Assembly: GCA_016711925.1 (NCBI GenBank)
Contig: JADJSA010000005.1
Span: 1-20,334 of the forward strand
Length of the DNA stretch: 20,334 bases
Origin: Candidatus Methylophosphatis haderslevensis
GTDB taxonomy: Bacteria; Pseudomonadota; Gammaproteobacteria; Burkholderiales; Rhodocyclaceae
Reading direction: 5' to 3'
Under the pieces are notes generated by a model that was not told the DNA's origin, made no database searches, and was given only the letters and a program-made list of their open reading frames with translations. The translations under genes were made by a program, and so were the position numbers. How positions within the stretch are numbered: position 1 is the stretch's first letter; each line of letters starts with the position of its first letter. Below, piece after piece: positions 7,039 through 15,159 of this stretch.

Positions 7039-7923
7039 GTGAGCCTTCCCCTGTTTGAATCGACCATCAAGAGCCTGCCTCAGATCGGCCGTGGCAAGGT
7101 GCGCGACATCTATGCCGTCGACGAGAAACACTTGCTGATCGTCACCACCGACCGGCTGTCGGCCTTCGATGTGATTCTGCCTGACCCGATTCCGGGCAAG
7201 GGCCAGGTACTGACTGCGGTATCCAACTTCTGGTTCGCGCGCTTGCGCCACATCGTTCCGAATCATCTGGTCGATATCGATCCCGAGTCGGTAGTGCGCG
7301 GCGACGGCGAACGCGAACAGGTGCGCGGCCGCGGCATCGTGGTGCGCCGCCTGCACCCGCTGCCGATCGAGGCCGTAGTGCGCGGCTATCTGATCGGTTC
7401 GGGCTGGAAGGACTACCAGACCAGCGGCAAGGTTTGCGGCATCGCGCTGCCGCCCGATCTGCGTCAGGCCGGCCGGCTGCCGGAACCGATTTTCACTCCC
7501 GCAACCAAGGCGGACCTGGGCGATCACGACGAGAACATCGACTATGCCACCTGCGCCAAGCTGGTCGGAACCACGCTGGCCGGGCTGGTACGCGCAGCGG
7601 CGCTGCAGATTTATCGCGAGGCTGCCGATTACGCACTGACGCGCGGCATCATCATCGCCGACACCAAGTTCGAGTTCGGCCTCGCCCAGGATGGCACGCT
7701 GTACCTGATCGACGAGGCGCTGACGCCCGATTCCTCGCGTTTCTGGCCGACCGACGGCTATCGCGAAGGCAGCAGCCCGCCCTCGTTCGACAAGCAGTTC
7801 GTGCGCGACTATCTGGAAACCCTGGACTGGAACAAGCAGGCGCCCGGCCCGAAACTGCCGCCCGACATCATCTCGAAAACCAGTGCCAAGTATCGCGAGG
7901 CGCTGACCCGACTGGCCGGCTGA
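7039..7923 (+). CDS. purC: Phosphoribosylaminoimidazole-succinocarboxamide synthase (SAICAR synthetase)
   Basis: 294 residues from GTG 7039. It joins CAIR and aspartate with ATP to give SAICAR in de novo purine synthesis, in the cytoplasm. The N terminus LFESTIKSLPQIGRGKVRDIYAV carries the nucleotide-binding glycine loop, followed by LLIVTTDRLSAFDVILPDPIPGKG. EAVVRGYLIGSGWKDYQTSG is the first PurC signature and LYLIDEALTPDSSRFWPTDGY the second. The length fits the single-domain betaproteobacterial form of about 295 residues, which is longer than E. coli PurC. An upstream in-frame TTG (7018) would add seven residues but coincides with the expected transcription start. The gene has its own promoter. 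Confidence 0.95.
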   Translation: MSLPLFESTIKSLPQIGRGKVRDIYAVDEKHLLIVTTDRLSAFDVILPDPIPGKGQVLTAVSNFWFARLRHIVPNHLVDIDPESVVRGDGEREQVRGRGIVVRRLHPLPIEAVVRGYLIGSGWKDYQTSGKVCGIALPPDLRQAGRLPEPIFTPATKADLGDHDENIDYATCAKLVGTTLAGLVRAAALQIYREAADYALTRGIIIADTKFEFGLAQDGTLYLIDEALTPDSSRFWPTDGYREGSSPPSFDKQFVRDYLETLDWNKQAPGPKLPPDIISKTSAKYREALTRLAG

Positions 7924-8049
7924 TCCGAATGGACGGTCGTTTCCGCGCGAGGCAAGGCTACGCTTCCCGGTGATTTCCGCCGCGACCAACTCCAACTGGC
8001 GCCCAACGCCGATCGGCGAGTGAAGAAGTTCCTGTCGTTCGGAGCCCCT

Positions 8050-8916
8050 ATGTCAAGACAAACCCCGCTCAGCGAACTGCACGGCTTCAAGGGGCTCAAC
8101 AAGCCGCCGGCCCAACCCACCCGCACTGCGACGCCCCAGGCGGCCCCCGCGGACGACCCGCTGAGCCCGCTTTCACCTTACAAAACCACCGCCGAAACCC
8201 TAGTTTGCGACTTGCTGGTGCTGGCTGCCGCGACCCTGGTGCCTGCCTGGCTCTGGTGGTCGAAGGGAACGCTGCTGGCAACCGATGTGCTGTTGCTTTT
8301 CGTCGTCGAAGCGGTGCTCTATCACCTGGCGAACCTCGCTCGCATGATGTTGACCACCGCGCGGCCCGGCAGGGGCGAGTTGCCGCGCGCGATCAGCGCG
8401 ATTCGCCACCTGGTCGGCCACGGCCTCTGGCTCGCCGTGATGCTGGGCGCGCTTTTCCTTGCCATCACCGGGAATCACCAACCCGCCGCATTCGTCGACA
8501 TGGGGCAGGACTGGCAGGCCCGGCTACACCTGCCGCTGATCGCCCAGTTGGCCGCGATCATCGGCGCGACCTTTGCATTCACCGTCTGGCGGCGATGCGA
8601 TTACATCGACACCCATCTCGACCTGCCACCATCGAAATTTTCCAGTTACGGCTACGCCTATATCTTCGGCTTCGGCTTCCTGCTGATCACGGCAGGAATC
8701 TTGCGCGTCATTGCGGGCGAAAACGATCTGTTCTCCTGGACAGCCTCGCCACCGCTGATCCCGCCGTCGGCGCTGGTGATCTGGCTGGTCGTGCTGCGGA
8801 TCGTGTCCAAGCTGGCCCATCTCGCCCTGCCGCTCTGGGGACGCCTGATGGCCGCTGCGCTTGAGGGGATGCGTCGCAAGATGGCAGCCGCCGGCAAAGT
8901 CGGAAAGCCCGGATGA
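8050..8916 (+). CDS. Polytopic inner membrane protein, function unknown
   Basis: 288 residues. GGAG at 8041-8044 lies 5 nt before ATG 8050. A soluble Pro/Ala/Thr-rich N terminus of about 48 residues precedes about six hydrophobic helices near residues 50-70, 76-98, 120-140, 163-181, 202-221 and 238-260, then a basic C-terminal tail (RRKMAAAGKVGKPG). Between helices 4 and 5 is a conserved-looking polar loop, RRCDYIDTHLDLPPSKFSSYGYAY. The architecture resembles the DUF6498 group of membrane proteins, but I am not sure of that assignment. No transporter or enzyme motif is evident. It is 126 nt downstream of purC and 126 nt upstream of prlC. Confidence 0.7.
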   Translation: MSRQTPLSELHGFKGLNKPPAQPTRTATPQAAPADDPLSPLSPYKTTAETLVCDLLVLAAATLVPAWLWWSKGTLLATDVLLLFVVEAVLYHLANLARMMLTTARPGRGELPRAISAIRHLVGHGLWLAVMLGALFLAITGNHQPAAFVDMGQDWQARLHLPLIAQLAAIIGATFAFTVWRRCDYIDTHLDLPPSKFSSYGYAYIFGFGFLLITAGILRVIAGENDLFSWTASPPLIPPSALVIWLVVLRIVSKLAHLALPLWGRLMAAALEGMRRKMAAAGKVGKPG

Positions 8917-9042
8917 ACCATTCGGCCAGAACTTCGCACCTGCCCGGTCTGTCGGATGCGTCATGCGTTGACACCGACCACGTCGGCCGAACAAGACAGA
9001 ATCAGGCAGAATCACCGCCTTACCCGACTTGATGAGTGAAAG

Positions 9043-11085
9043 ATGAACCCGCTGCTCGATTTCTCCGGCCTGCCGCGCTTTGACGCGGTCCATGCTTCGC
9101 ACGTAACGCCGGCGGTCGCCGAACTGCTGGCGGACAACCGCGCCCTGATCGAACGGCTGGCGGCCGACATTTCACCCCCGACCTGGGACAACTTCGTCGC
9201 TCCGATGACCGATGCCGCGGAAAAACTCTCGCGGGCCTGGGGCATCGTCGGCCACCTGCACGGCGTGAATGACGTGCCCGAATGGCGCGAGGCCTACAAC
9301 GCGATGCTGCCGGAGGTGACACGCTTCTACGCCGAACTGGGGCAGAACCTGAACCTGTTCGCCAAATACAAGGCGATGCGCGCAGGCGCCGGGTTCGCCG
9401 CGTTGAACCGCGCGCAGCGCAGGATCATCGACAACGAGGTGCGCGATTTCCGCCTCTCCGGTGCCGAACTGCCAGAGGGGCAGAAGCCGCGCTTCCAGCA
9501 GATCCAGGAAGAACTCGCCGGGCTGGCCGCCCGGTTCTCCGAGAACCTGCTCGACGCCACCAACGCGCATGCCGAATGGGTCGACAGCGAAGCCGATCTC
9601 TCGGGCATCCCCGAAGACGTGCGCCAGGCCGCGCGGGCCGCTGCGGAGAAGGAGGGCCGCGCCGGCTGGAAATTCACGCTGCATGCGCCCTCCTACATCC
9701 CGCTGCTGCAATACGCCGACAACCGCGACCTGCGCGCCCGCATCTACCGCGCCTACGCGACGCGCGCGTCGGAATTCGGCAAGCCCGAATGGGACAACGG
9801 CGCGCTGATCGGCACAATACTCAAGCTGCGCGAAGAACAAGCGAAGATGCTCGGCTACGCAAACTTCGCCGAGGTGTCGCTGGTAGCCAAGATGGCCGAA
9901 AGTCCGGCGCAGGTGATGCAGTTCCTCGGCGACATGGCGGCCAAGGCGCGGCCGTTCGCGCAGCGCGACGTTGACGAATTGCGCCGGTTCGCCCGCACCG
10001 AACTCGCGCTCGACACGCTCGAATCGTGGGATGTCGGCTATGCCTCGGAGAAGTTGCGGCAGAAGCGCTATTCGTTCTCCGAGCAGGAAGTGAAGCAATA
10101 CTTTCCCGAAAACAAGGCGCTGGCCGGCCTGTTCCACGTGGTCGAAGGCCTCTACGGCGTGCGCATCGAAACCGACTACGCTGCGGCCTGGCACCCGGAT
10201 GTGCGCTTTTTCCGCATCGTCCGCGACGGCGAGCTGGTCGGGCAGTTCTACCTCGATCTCTATGCGCGCGAAACCAAGCGCGGCGGCGCCTGGATGGACG
10301 AAGCGATCGCCCGCCGGCGCGTGGCACAGGGCGTGCAGCGGCCGGTGGCGTATCTGGCCTGCAATTTCTCGCCCCCGGTCGGCGGCAAGCCGGCGCTGCT
10401 GACCCACGACGAGGTCATCACCCTGTTTCACGAGGCTGGGCACGGCCTGCACCACCTGCTGACGCAAATCGACGAACTGGCGGTTGCCGGCATCCACGGC
10501 GTCGAGTGGGATGCGGTCGAGTTGCCGTCGCAGTTCATGGAGAATTTCTGCTGGGAGTGGAACGTGCTCCAGCAGATGACCGCGCATGTCGACACCGGCG
10601 AGCCGATGCCGCGCGCGCTCTACGACAAGATGATCGCGGCGAAGAATTTCCAGAGCGGCATGCAGACGCTGCGCCAAGTGGAATTCGCGCTGTTCGACCT
10701 GCGGCTGCATTCGACGTTCGACCCCGACGGTAGCCAGACCTACCAGCAACTACTCGATGCCTTGCGCAGCGAGGTCGCCGTGATGGTTCCGCCGGCCTGG
10801 AACCGCTTTCCCAACCGCTTTTCGCACATCTTCGCCGGCGGTTATGCGGCCGGCTACTACAGCTACAAATGGGCAGAAGTGCTCTCGGCCGACGCCTTCG
10901 AGGCGTTCGAGGAGGCTCGCGGCGAGCACGGTGTGCTCGATGGCGCGACCGGACAACGCTTCTGGGAGGAAATACTTGCTGTTGGCGGCTCACGGCCAGC
11001 GTTAGAATCCTTCAAGGCGTTTCGCGGCCGGGAGCCGCGGGTGGACGCCCTGCTTAGGCATAACGGCATGGTGGAAACGGCATGA
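9043..11085 (+). CDS. prlC: Oligopeptidase A (M3 zinc metallopeptidase)
   Basis: 680 residues, the usual size. The zinc motif HEAGH is at residues 463-467 in TLFHEAGHGLHHLLT, with the third ligand expected in the following GVEWDAVELPSQFMENF block. The sequence starts MNPLLDFSGLPRFDAVHASHVTPAV, typical of PrlC. Near the C terminus, RFSHIFAGGYAAGYYSYKWAEVLSADAFEAFEE is the M3 substrate-binding region with the conserved GYAAGYYSY motif. The enzyme degrades short peptides, including cleaved signal peptides, in the cytoplasm. The start is supported by a purine-rich GAGTGAAAG just before ATG 9043. The stop overlaps the start of the next gene (ATGA), so the two are translationally coupled. Confidence 0.95.
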   Translation: MNPLLDFSGLPRFDAVHASHVTPAVAELLADNRALIERLAADISPPTWDNFVAPMTDAAEKLSRAWGIVGHLHGVNDVPEWREAYNAMLPEVTRFYAELGQNLNLFAKYKAMRAGAGFAALNRAQRRIIDNEVRDFRLSGAELPEGQKPRFQQIQEELAGLAARFSENLLDATNAHAEWVDSEADLSGIPEDVRQAARAAAEKEGRAGWKFTLHAPSYIPLLQYADNRDLRARIYRAYATRASEFGKPEWDNGALIGTILKLREEQAKMLGYANFAEVSLVAKMAESPAQVMQFLGDMAAKARPFAQRDVDELRRFARTELALDTLESWDVGYASEKLRQKRYSFSEQEVKQYFPENKALAGLFHVVEGLYGVRIETDYAAAWHPDVRFFRIVRDGELVGQFYLDLYARETKRGGAWMDEAIARRRVAQGVQRPVAYLACNFSPPVGGKPALLTHDEVITLFHEAGHGLHHLLTQIDELAVAGIHGVEWDAVELPSQFMENFCWEWNVLQQMTAHVDTGEPMPRALYDKMIAAKNFQSGMQTLRQVEFALFDLRLHSTFDPDGSQTYQQLLDALRSEVAVMVPPAWNRFPNRFSHIFAGGYAAGYYSYKWAEVLSADAFEAFEEARGEHGVLDGATGQRFWEEILAVGGSRPALESFKAFRGREPRVDALLRHNGMVETA

Positions 11086-11585
11086 AAAAAGCTTGGATAC
11101 TGATTCTGTTGCTGCTTGCCGGCGCGGCATTCGCGCAGAGCAAGACCTGGCGCTGGCAAGGTGCGGACGGTGTGGTCCACTACTCGGACAAGCCGCCACC
11201 GCCCGGTGCGCGCAACGTGCAGGAGTTCTCCGCCACCGGCAACGTAATCGACAACGACCCCTTGTCGTACGCGGTACGCAAGGCGGCGGCGGACCACCCG
11301 GTCACGCTGTTTACCGCGCCCAACTGCGCCGACGACTGCAAGGCGGCGCGCGAGTACCTGAGTTCGCGCAGCGTGCCGTTTTCCGAACTGCTGATGAACA
11401 AGGAAGAGGATCTCGCCGGCTATCGCAAGATCTTCGGCCCGGAAGAGGCGATGGTGCCCTCGATCACCGTCGGCAACACGCAGAAGACCAAGGGCTTTGA
11501 AAAGGGCCAGTGGAAAAAGATGCTCGACCTCGCCGGCTATCCGGCAGTCGGCGGCCGCGTGCTCCCGACGGCCGCGCCGCGCTGA
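11082..11585 (+). CDS. Exported DUF4124 and glutaredoxin-like protein
   Basis: 167 residues. The signal peptide is MKKAWILILLLLAGAAFAQS, with likely cleavage after AFA. Residues 21-45 (KTWRWQGADGVVHYSDKPPPPGA) are a DUF4124 domain. From about residue 70 there is a glutaredoxin-like fold: VTLFTAPNCADDCKAAREYLSSRSVPFSELL, with a cis-proline loop (MVPSITVGN) and KGFEKGQWKKMLDLAGY. The active-site pair is Cys82 and Cys86, spaced CX3C (CADDC) and not the usual CXXC. A periplasmic redox role is plausible but unproven. The start overlaps the prlC stop by 4 nt. Confidence 0.8.
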   Translation: MKKAWILILLLLAGAAFAQSKTWRWQGADGVVHYSDKPPPPGARNVQEFSATGNVIDNDPLSYAVRKAAADHPVTLFTAPNCADDCKAAREYLSSRSVPFSELLMNKEEDLAGYRKIFGPEEAMVPSITVGNTQKTKGFEKGQWKKMLDLAGYPAVGGRVLPTAAPR

Positions 11586-11791
11586 CCCGCCCAAATACTG
11601 CTGCCCCGCCCGCCACTTTTCGGCAGTAGCGCGACATGCGTTGGCCGTGCGGCGACGCATCGGCTCGCGCTGGCGGCGCGACATTGCCCCGGTTGGACTA
11701 AGATAGCCGGGTTCGGGCTGCCCGCAACGGCGCCCGGCCCGCGCCTTCCGACAGCGCCAAACCCCGCATGGATAAAGGCTCTCAGGGCACC

Positions 11792-12575
<784 letters not shown>

Positions 12576-12708
12576 TGATTTCGTCGAAGTTCCACCGACC
12601 GCATGCATGGCTAACCTGATTTCAATAAACTGAAGCCAATAGCAAAAGACTGAGGCTCCAATCGGCAACTACAGCGCGCTTTCAGCCATCTGACCCAGTC
12701 CCGGTCCT

Positions 12709-12736
12709 TTGCAAGAAGGGTTTCCGTCGGTACAAT
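12709..12736 (+). promoter_or_regulatory. Candidate promoter of the orotate phosphoribosyltransferase gene
   Basis: TTGCAA (12709-12714), a 16-nt spacer, then TACAAT (12731-12736), a five-of-six match to the -10 consensus. A start near 12743 would leave a leader of about 50 nt with AGGAGG (12782-12787) just before the ATG. The upstream stretch 12576-12700 is noncoding and A+T-rich for this genome. Confidence 0.5.
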
Positions 12737-12791
12737 TCACCGTCTTTGACGACGCTGGGTCAGGTCAGAGTAACATCTAACAGGAGGGGCC

Positions 12792-13382
12792 ATGTCCCAA
12801 ACCCGCGCCCGCTTGCAGAAATTGATTGACGAAAAATGTTTGTCTATCTTGGAAACACCGTTACGTCTGTCAACAGGCGCACTGTCAAACATTTACTTCG
12901 ATTGTAAGGCGGTAACCCTCGACGGCGAGGCGTTATCGCTGATGGCGGACCTGTTCCTAAATGAGATCTACAGTCTACCGGAGGTGCCCGAAGCCATTGG
13001 AGGCCTAACCATGGGGGCCGATTTTATTACGGCGGCTGTAGCCATGCGAGCATTTGATCGCGGAATGACTACCGTTCGAGGCTCCATTGTACGTAAGGAG
13101 CCAAAGAAGCATGGGACGATGAACCGCATTGAGAATGAGCTTCCGAGGGGCACAAGCATTGTTGTTGTTGACGACGTGATTACAACGGGCAACTCGACTC
13201 GGCAAGCTTGCGAACACTTAACTGAGGCAGGTTATCGGATTGTTGGAATAGTCGCGTTAGTGGACCGCGAGCAGGGCGGGAAGGAAGCACTAGAGAAGAA
13301 ATATGGCGCTGTAAGGGCGGTTTTCAATCGCTCTGACTTCCCTAGAATCACCACCTATGGACATAGTACTGTGTCGAATTAA
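12792..13382 (+). CDS. pyrE: Orotate phosphoribosyltransferase (PyrE-type PRTase), atypical composition
   Basis: 196 residues. A strong AGGAGG precedes ATG 12792. The PRPP-binding loop VVVDDVITTGNST is at residues 124-136. The OPRT signatures are SNIYFDCKAVTLDGEA, EAIGGLTMGADFITAAVA and the catalytic loop region VRKEPKKHGT (residues 100-109). OPRT converts orotate and PRPP to OMP in pyrimidine synthesis. The sequence looks more like the shorter OPRTs of other phyla than the MS.FRQEFI-type PyrE common in Betaproteobacteria. Its G+C is clearly lower than that of its neighbours (one 60-base line in it has 30 G+C; one in prlC has 47) and its codons end more often in A/T. A 109-residue gene overlaps its 3' end. 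It could be the cell's working PyrE or part of an acquired cassette. Confidence 0.85.
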   Translation: MSQTRARLQKLIDEKCLSILETPLRLSTGALSNIYFDCKAVTLDGEALSLMADLFLNEIYSLPEVPEAIGGLTMGADFITAAVAMRAFDRGMTTVRGSIVRKEPKKHGTMNRIENELPRGTSIVVVDDVITTGNSTRQACEHLTEAGYRIVGIVALVDREQGGKEALEKKYGAVRAVFNRSDFPRITTYGHSTVSN

Positions 13383-13686
13383 GCTGCTTGAGATAATCGG
13401 TCAGGAGCTTTGCTACCACGGCTTGACTGCGCAAATCGAAATATGCGACCGATATCTGGACGCCGCTGATCGTGATGTTGCCGAGGACCTTGTTGGCGTT
13501 TTCGTAATTCGGCAGGCCATCAAGGAAATACAACCACACTACGATCCACCGAACGGACTAGCGGTGACCCGCGCGAGCGCCATGGATTCCCTTTATGTTC
13601 CCGTGCTCCGCGCTGCCGTCGCAAGTCTTGGAACACCAAATGAACGCACTGCGTTGAATCAACTAATTCAAGCCTTGAGCGTATAA
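13357..13686 (+). CDS. Unknown 109-residue protein overlapping pyrE
   Basis: Not recognised. It begins with ATG 13357, 26 nt inside the 3' end of the PRTase gene in the +1 frame, so translation is probably coupled; there is no clear Shine-Dalgarno sequence. It reads MDIVLCRIKLLEIIGQELC, then a probably helical, acidic stretch (TAQIEICDRYLDAADRDVAEDLVGVFVIRQAIKEIQ) and LRAAVASLGTPNERTALNQLIQAL. It is soluble, with no signal peptide or membrane span. Its composition matches the lower-G+C PRTase gene and not the flanks, so the two probably arrived together. A hairpin terminator follows 83 nt after its stop. Confidence 0.55.
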   Translation: MDIVLCRIKLLEIIGQELCYHGLTAQIEICDRYLDAADRDVAEDLVGVFVIRQAIKEIQPHYDPPNGLAVTRASAMDSLYVPVLRAAVASLGTPNERTALNQLIQALSV

Positions 13687-13768
13687 CTCACGACGTTTCC
13701 AAACTATTACGCTTTCTGGCTGTTTCATACTGTTCGGCAACTGCGACCGTATCAAAACCGTTCCAAGA

Positions 13769-13800
13769 CGTCTGGCTCAAAGCCAGACGCGAGCTTCTTT
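13769..13800 (+). terminator. Rho-independent terminator of the PRTase cassette
   Basis: CGTCTGGCT (13769-13777) and AGCCAGACG (13781-13789) form a perfect 9-bp stem with a CAA loop, followed after a few bases by CTTCTTTT. It is well placed to end the pyrE plus 109-residue-protein transcript before the Crp/Fnr gene. Confidence 0.6.
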
Positions 13801-13884
13801 TGACGTCGTAACGATTCCACGAACGAGCGGAGTTATGGCTGTAGTCTGCTGCAGTTAGCGACGTGTAACAGAGCGAGATTCCAA

Positions 13885-14568
13885 ATGCGTCACCGCCTTC
13901 TGGACTCACCTCATCCCGCAACTAGGCTGCTCGCGCTCTACCCGGTGCTCGCCACCCTGTCGCCGGATGCCTTGACGACCCTGACGCGCACCGCCCAGCG
14001 CATCGAGCTGGCGGCCGGCACGATGGTGTTCGACGAGCATCACGCCTGCCACGGTTTTCCCTTCGTGCTCGCCGGCGGCATCCGCGTCGTCAAGGCCGCG
14101 CCGAACGGCCGCGAACTGCCGCTGTATCGGGTGCTGCCGGGGGAAACCTGCGTCATCACCTCGAGTTGCCTGCTCGGCCACACCGACTACAATGCGCGCG
14201 GCATCACCGAGGACGAGACCGAGCTGTTGCTGCTGCCGCGTGAAAGCTTCGAGACGCTGCTCGCGCAGCAGCCGTTCCGCGCCTTCGTCTTCCAGTTGTT
14301 CTCCGACCGCGTCGCCGACCTGATGCAGTTGATCGAGGAAGTCGCTTTCCACAAGCTCGACCAGCGGCTGGCCGCCCAGCTGCTGGGCCGCGGCCGTCTG
14401 GTGCATGCCACCCACCAGCAACTGGCCGATGAGCTGGGCAGCGTGCGCGAATTCGTCAGCCGCCTGCTGAAGGGCTTTGCCGCGCAGGGCCTGGTTGCCC
14501 TGGGGCGCGAGCAGATCGAGATTCTGGACCCCGCCGGTTTGCGCAGCCTGGCCCACGATCCGCGCTGA
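13885..14568 (+). CDS. Crp/Fnr-family transcriptional regulator
   Basis: 227 residues. An N-terminal cyclic-nucleotide-binding-like beta barrel covers roughly residues 15-125 (LYPVLATLSPDALTTLTRTAQRIELAAGTMVFDEHHACHGFPFVLAGGIRVVK, then LYRVLPGETCVITSSCLLG). A dimerisation helix follows (FQLFSDRVADLMQLIEEVAF), then a winged helix-turn-helix at about 176-199 (THQQLADELGSVREFVSRLLKGF). It lacks the four-Cys N terminus of Fnr, so an Fnr-type Fe-S cluster is unlikely; the three or so cysteines (Cys55, Cys89, Cys95) could sense redox or bind a ligand. The first 12-14 residues (MRHRLLDSPHPATR) lie in the compositionally different segment and may not be the original start. A perfect palindrome and a DUF2892 gene follow. 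Confidence 0.85.
   Translation: MRHRLLDSPHPATRLLALYPVLATLSPDALTTLTRTAQRIELAAGTMVFDEHHACHGFPFVLAGGIRVVKAAPNGRELPLYRVLPGETCVITSSCLLGHTDYNARGITEDETELLLLPRESFETLLAQQPFRAFVFQLFSDRVADLMQLIEEVAFHKLDQRLAAQLLGRGRLVHATHQQLADELGSVREFVSRLLKGFAAQGLVALGREQIEILDPAGLRSLAHDPR
13918..13926 (+). repeat. Right copy of the 9-bp near-identical direct repeat
   Basis: GCAACTAGG, partner of GCCACTAGG at 12552-12560, inside the first codons of the Crp/Fnr gene. High-G+C coding sequence typical of the genome resumes immediately after it. Confidence 0.3.
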
Positions 14569-14693
14569 ACTCCAACCCTCGATCGGCCGCAGAGCCAGCA
14601 AACACGGGCCTCCCGGTGCAACGACCAGCGTAGAACGCCATTCCATGCGGGTTGCAGGGCAGTCGCTGCGCCGGGACGGCCACGCCCCGCCTG

Positions 14694-14709
14694 TGTAACC
14701 TAGGTTACA
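14694..14709. promoter_or_regulatory. Perfect palindromic operator for a Crp/Fnr-type regulator
   Basis: TGTAACCTAGGTTACA is a perfect 16-bp palindrome 65 nt upstream of the DUF2892 start. Length and TGT...ACA ends fit Crp/Fnr-family sites; the half-site TGTAACC differs from both the CRP (TGTGA) and FNR (TTGAT) consensus. A -10-like TACGCT at 14731-14736 would put transcription near 14743 and the palindrome centre near -41.5, the class II activator position. The regulator gene just upstream is the obvious binder; that is inference. Confidence 0.6.
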
Positions 14710-14774
14710 GACGCCGCCGCGGTTGCCGCGTACGCTGGCCCCACGCTGAACCGATTCCCGAATGGAGGCCGCAA

Positions 14775-14969
14775 ATGAAGTCCAATGTGGGTGGTATCGA
14801 CAAAACCTTGCGCATCGTCGCCGGACTGATCCTGATCGTCCTCGCCGCGACCGGCATGGTTGGCGCGTGGGGCTGGATCGGCGTGGTGCCGCTGGCTACC
14901 GGGCTGCTCAATTTCTGTCCCGTCTATACCCTGATGGGCATGAACACCTGCCCGATGAAAAAGGCCTGA
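14775..14969 (+). CDS. DUF2892 small inner membrane protein
   Basis: 64 residues. GGAGG (14764-14768) stands 6 nt before ATG 14775. The sequence MKSNVGGIDKTLRIVAGLILIVLAA begins with the conserved N.G..DR..R...G motif of DUF2892 (the YgaP transmembrane-type domain). Two hydrophobic helices follow (about residues 12-28 and 31-47), then NFCPVYTLMGMNTCPMKKA with conserved cysteines in the CP.Y...G..TC pattern. The family's function is unsettled; stand-alone copies often lie beside redox or sulfur genes. Here it is probably controlled by the Crp/Fnr regulator through the upstream palindrome. Confidence 0.85.
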   Translation: MKSNVGGIDKTLRIVAGLILIVLAATGMVGAWGWIGVVPLATGLLNFCPVYTLMGMNTCPMKKA

Positions 14970-14994
14970 TTCTCTCCGCCGGCTTCCGGGACAG

Positions 14995-15027
14995 CGGCCG
15001 CGTCGCCAGACGCGGCCGTTTTCGTTT
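14995..15027 (+). terminator. Rho-independent terminator after the DUF2892 gene
   Basis: CGGCCGCGTC (14995-15004), a GCCA loop and GACGCGGCCG (15009-15018) form a perfect 10-bp G+C stem followed directly by TTTTCGTTT. It ends the DUF2892 transcript. Confidence 0.8.
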
Positions 15028-15159
15028 GTGCCGCCCGCGCCGGCGCGCCGACCGGACACCTCGGCACTGTTACTTTTGTTCGCGCCCGCTTCAACCGGCA
15101 GGGGATTTCTTGGATCATTGGCAGCGGCTGCCGCCACCCAATCCAAACTGGAGATTCCG

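Noticed and set aside
6319..7995. 558-codon minus-strand frame
   Set aside because: Antisense to the NamZ and purC genes, both of which have clear family motifs; no motif in the frame itself.
8968..9002. TTGACA at 8968-8973 upstream of prlC as a -35 element
   Set aside because: The only -10-like hexamer, CAGAAT at 8997-9002, is 23 nt away, too far; 16-18 nt spacing gives no match.
9172..10749. 525-codon minus-strand frame
   Set aside because: Antisense to prlC; shadow of G+C-rich coding sequence.
13687..13884. Possible integron attC site after the 109-residue gene
   Set aside because: No GTTRRRY and RYYYAAC core pair with an imperfect dyad was found; the hairpin present is an ordinary terminator.
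13688..13921. 77-codon minus-strand frame across the end of the PRTase cassette and into the Crp/Fnr gene
   Set aside because: It runs through the hairpin terminator and starts inside a well-supported gene; the protein is not recognised and has no ribosome binding site. Possibly a repeated-element remnant, but unsupported.
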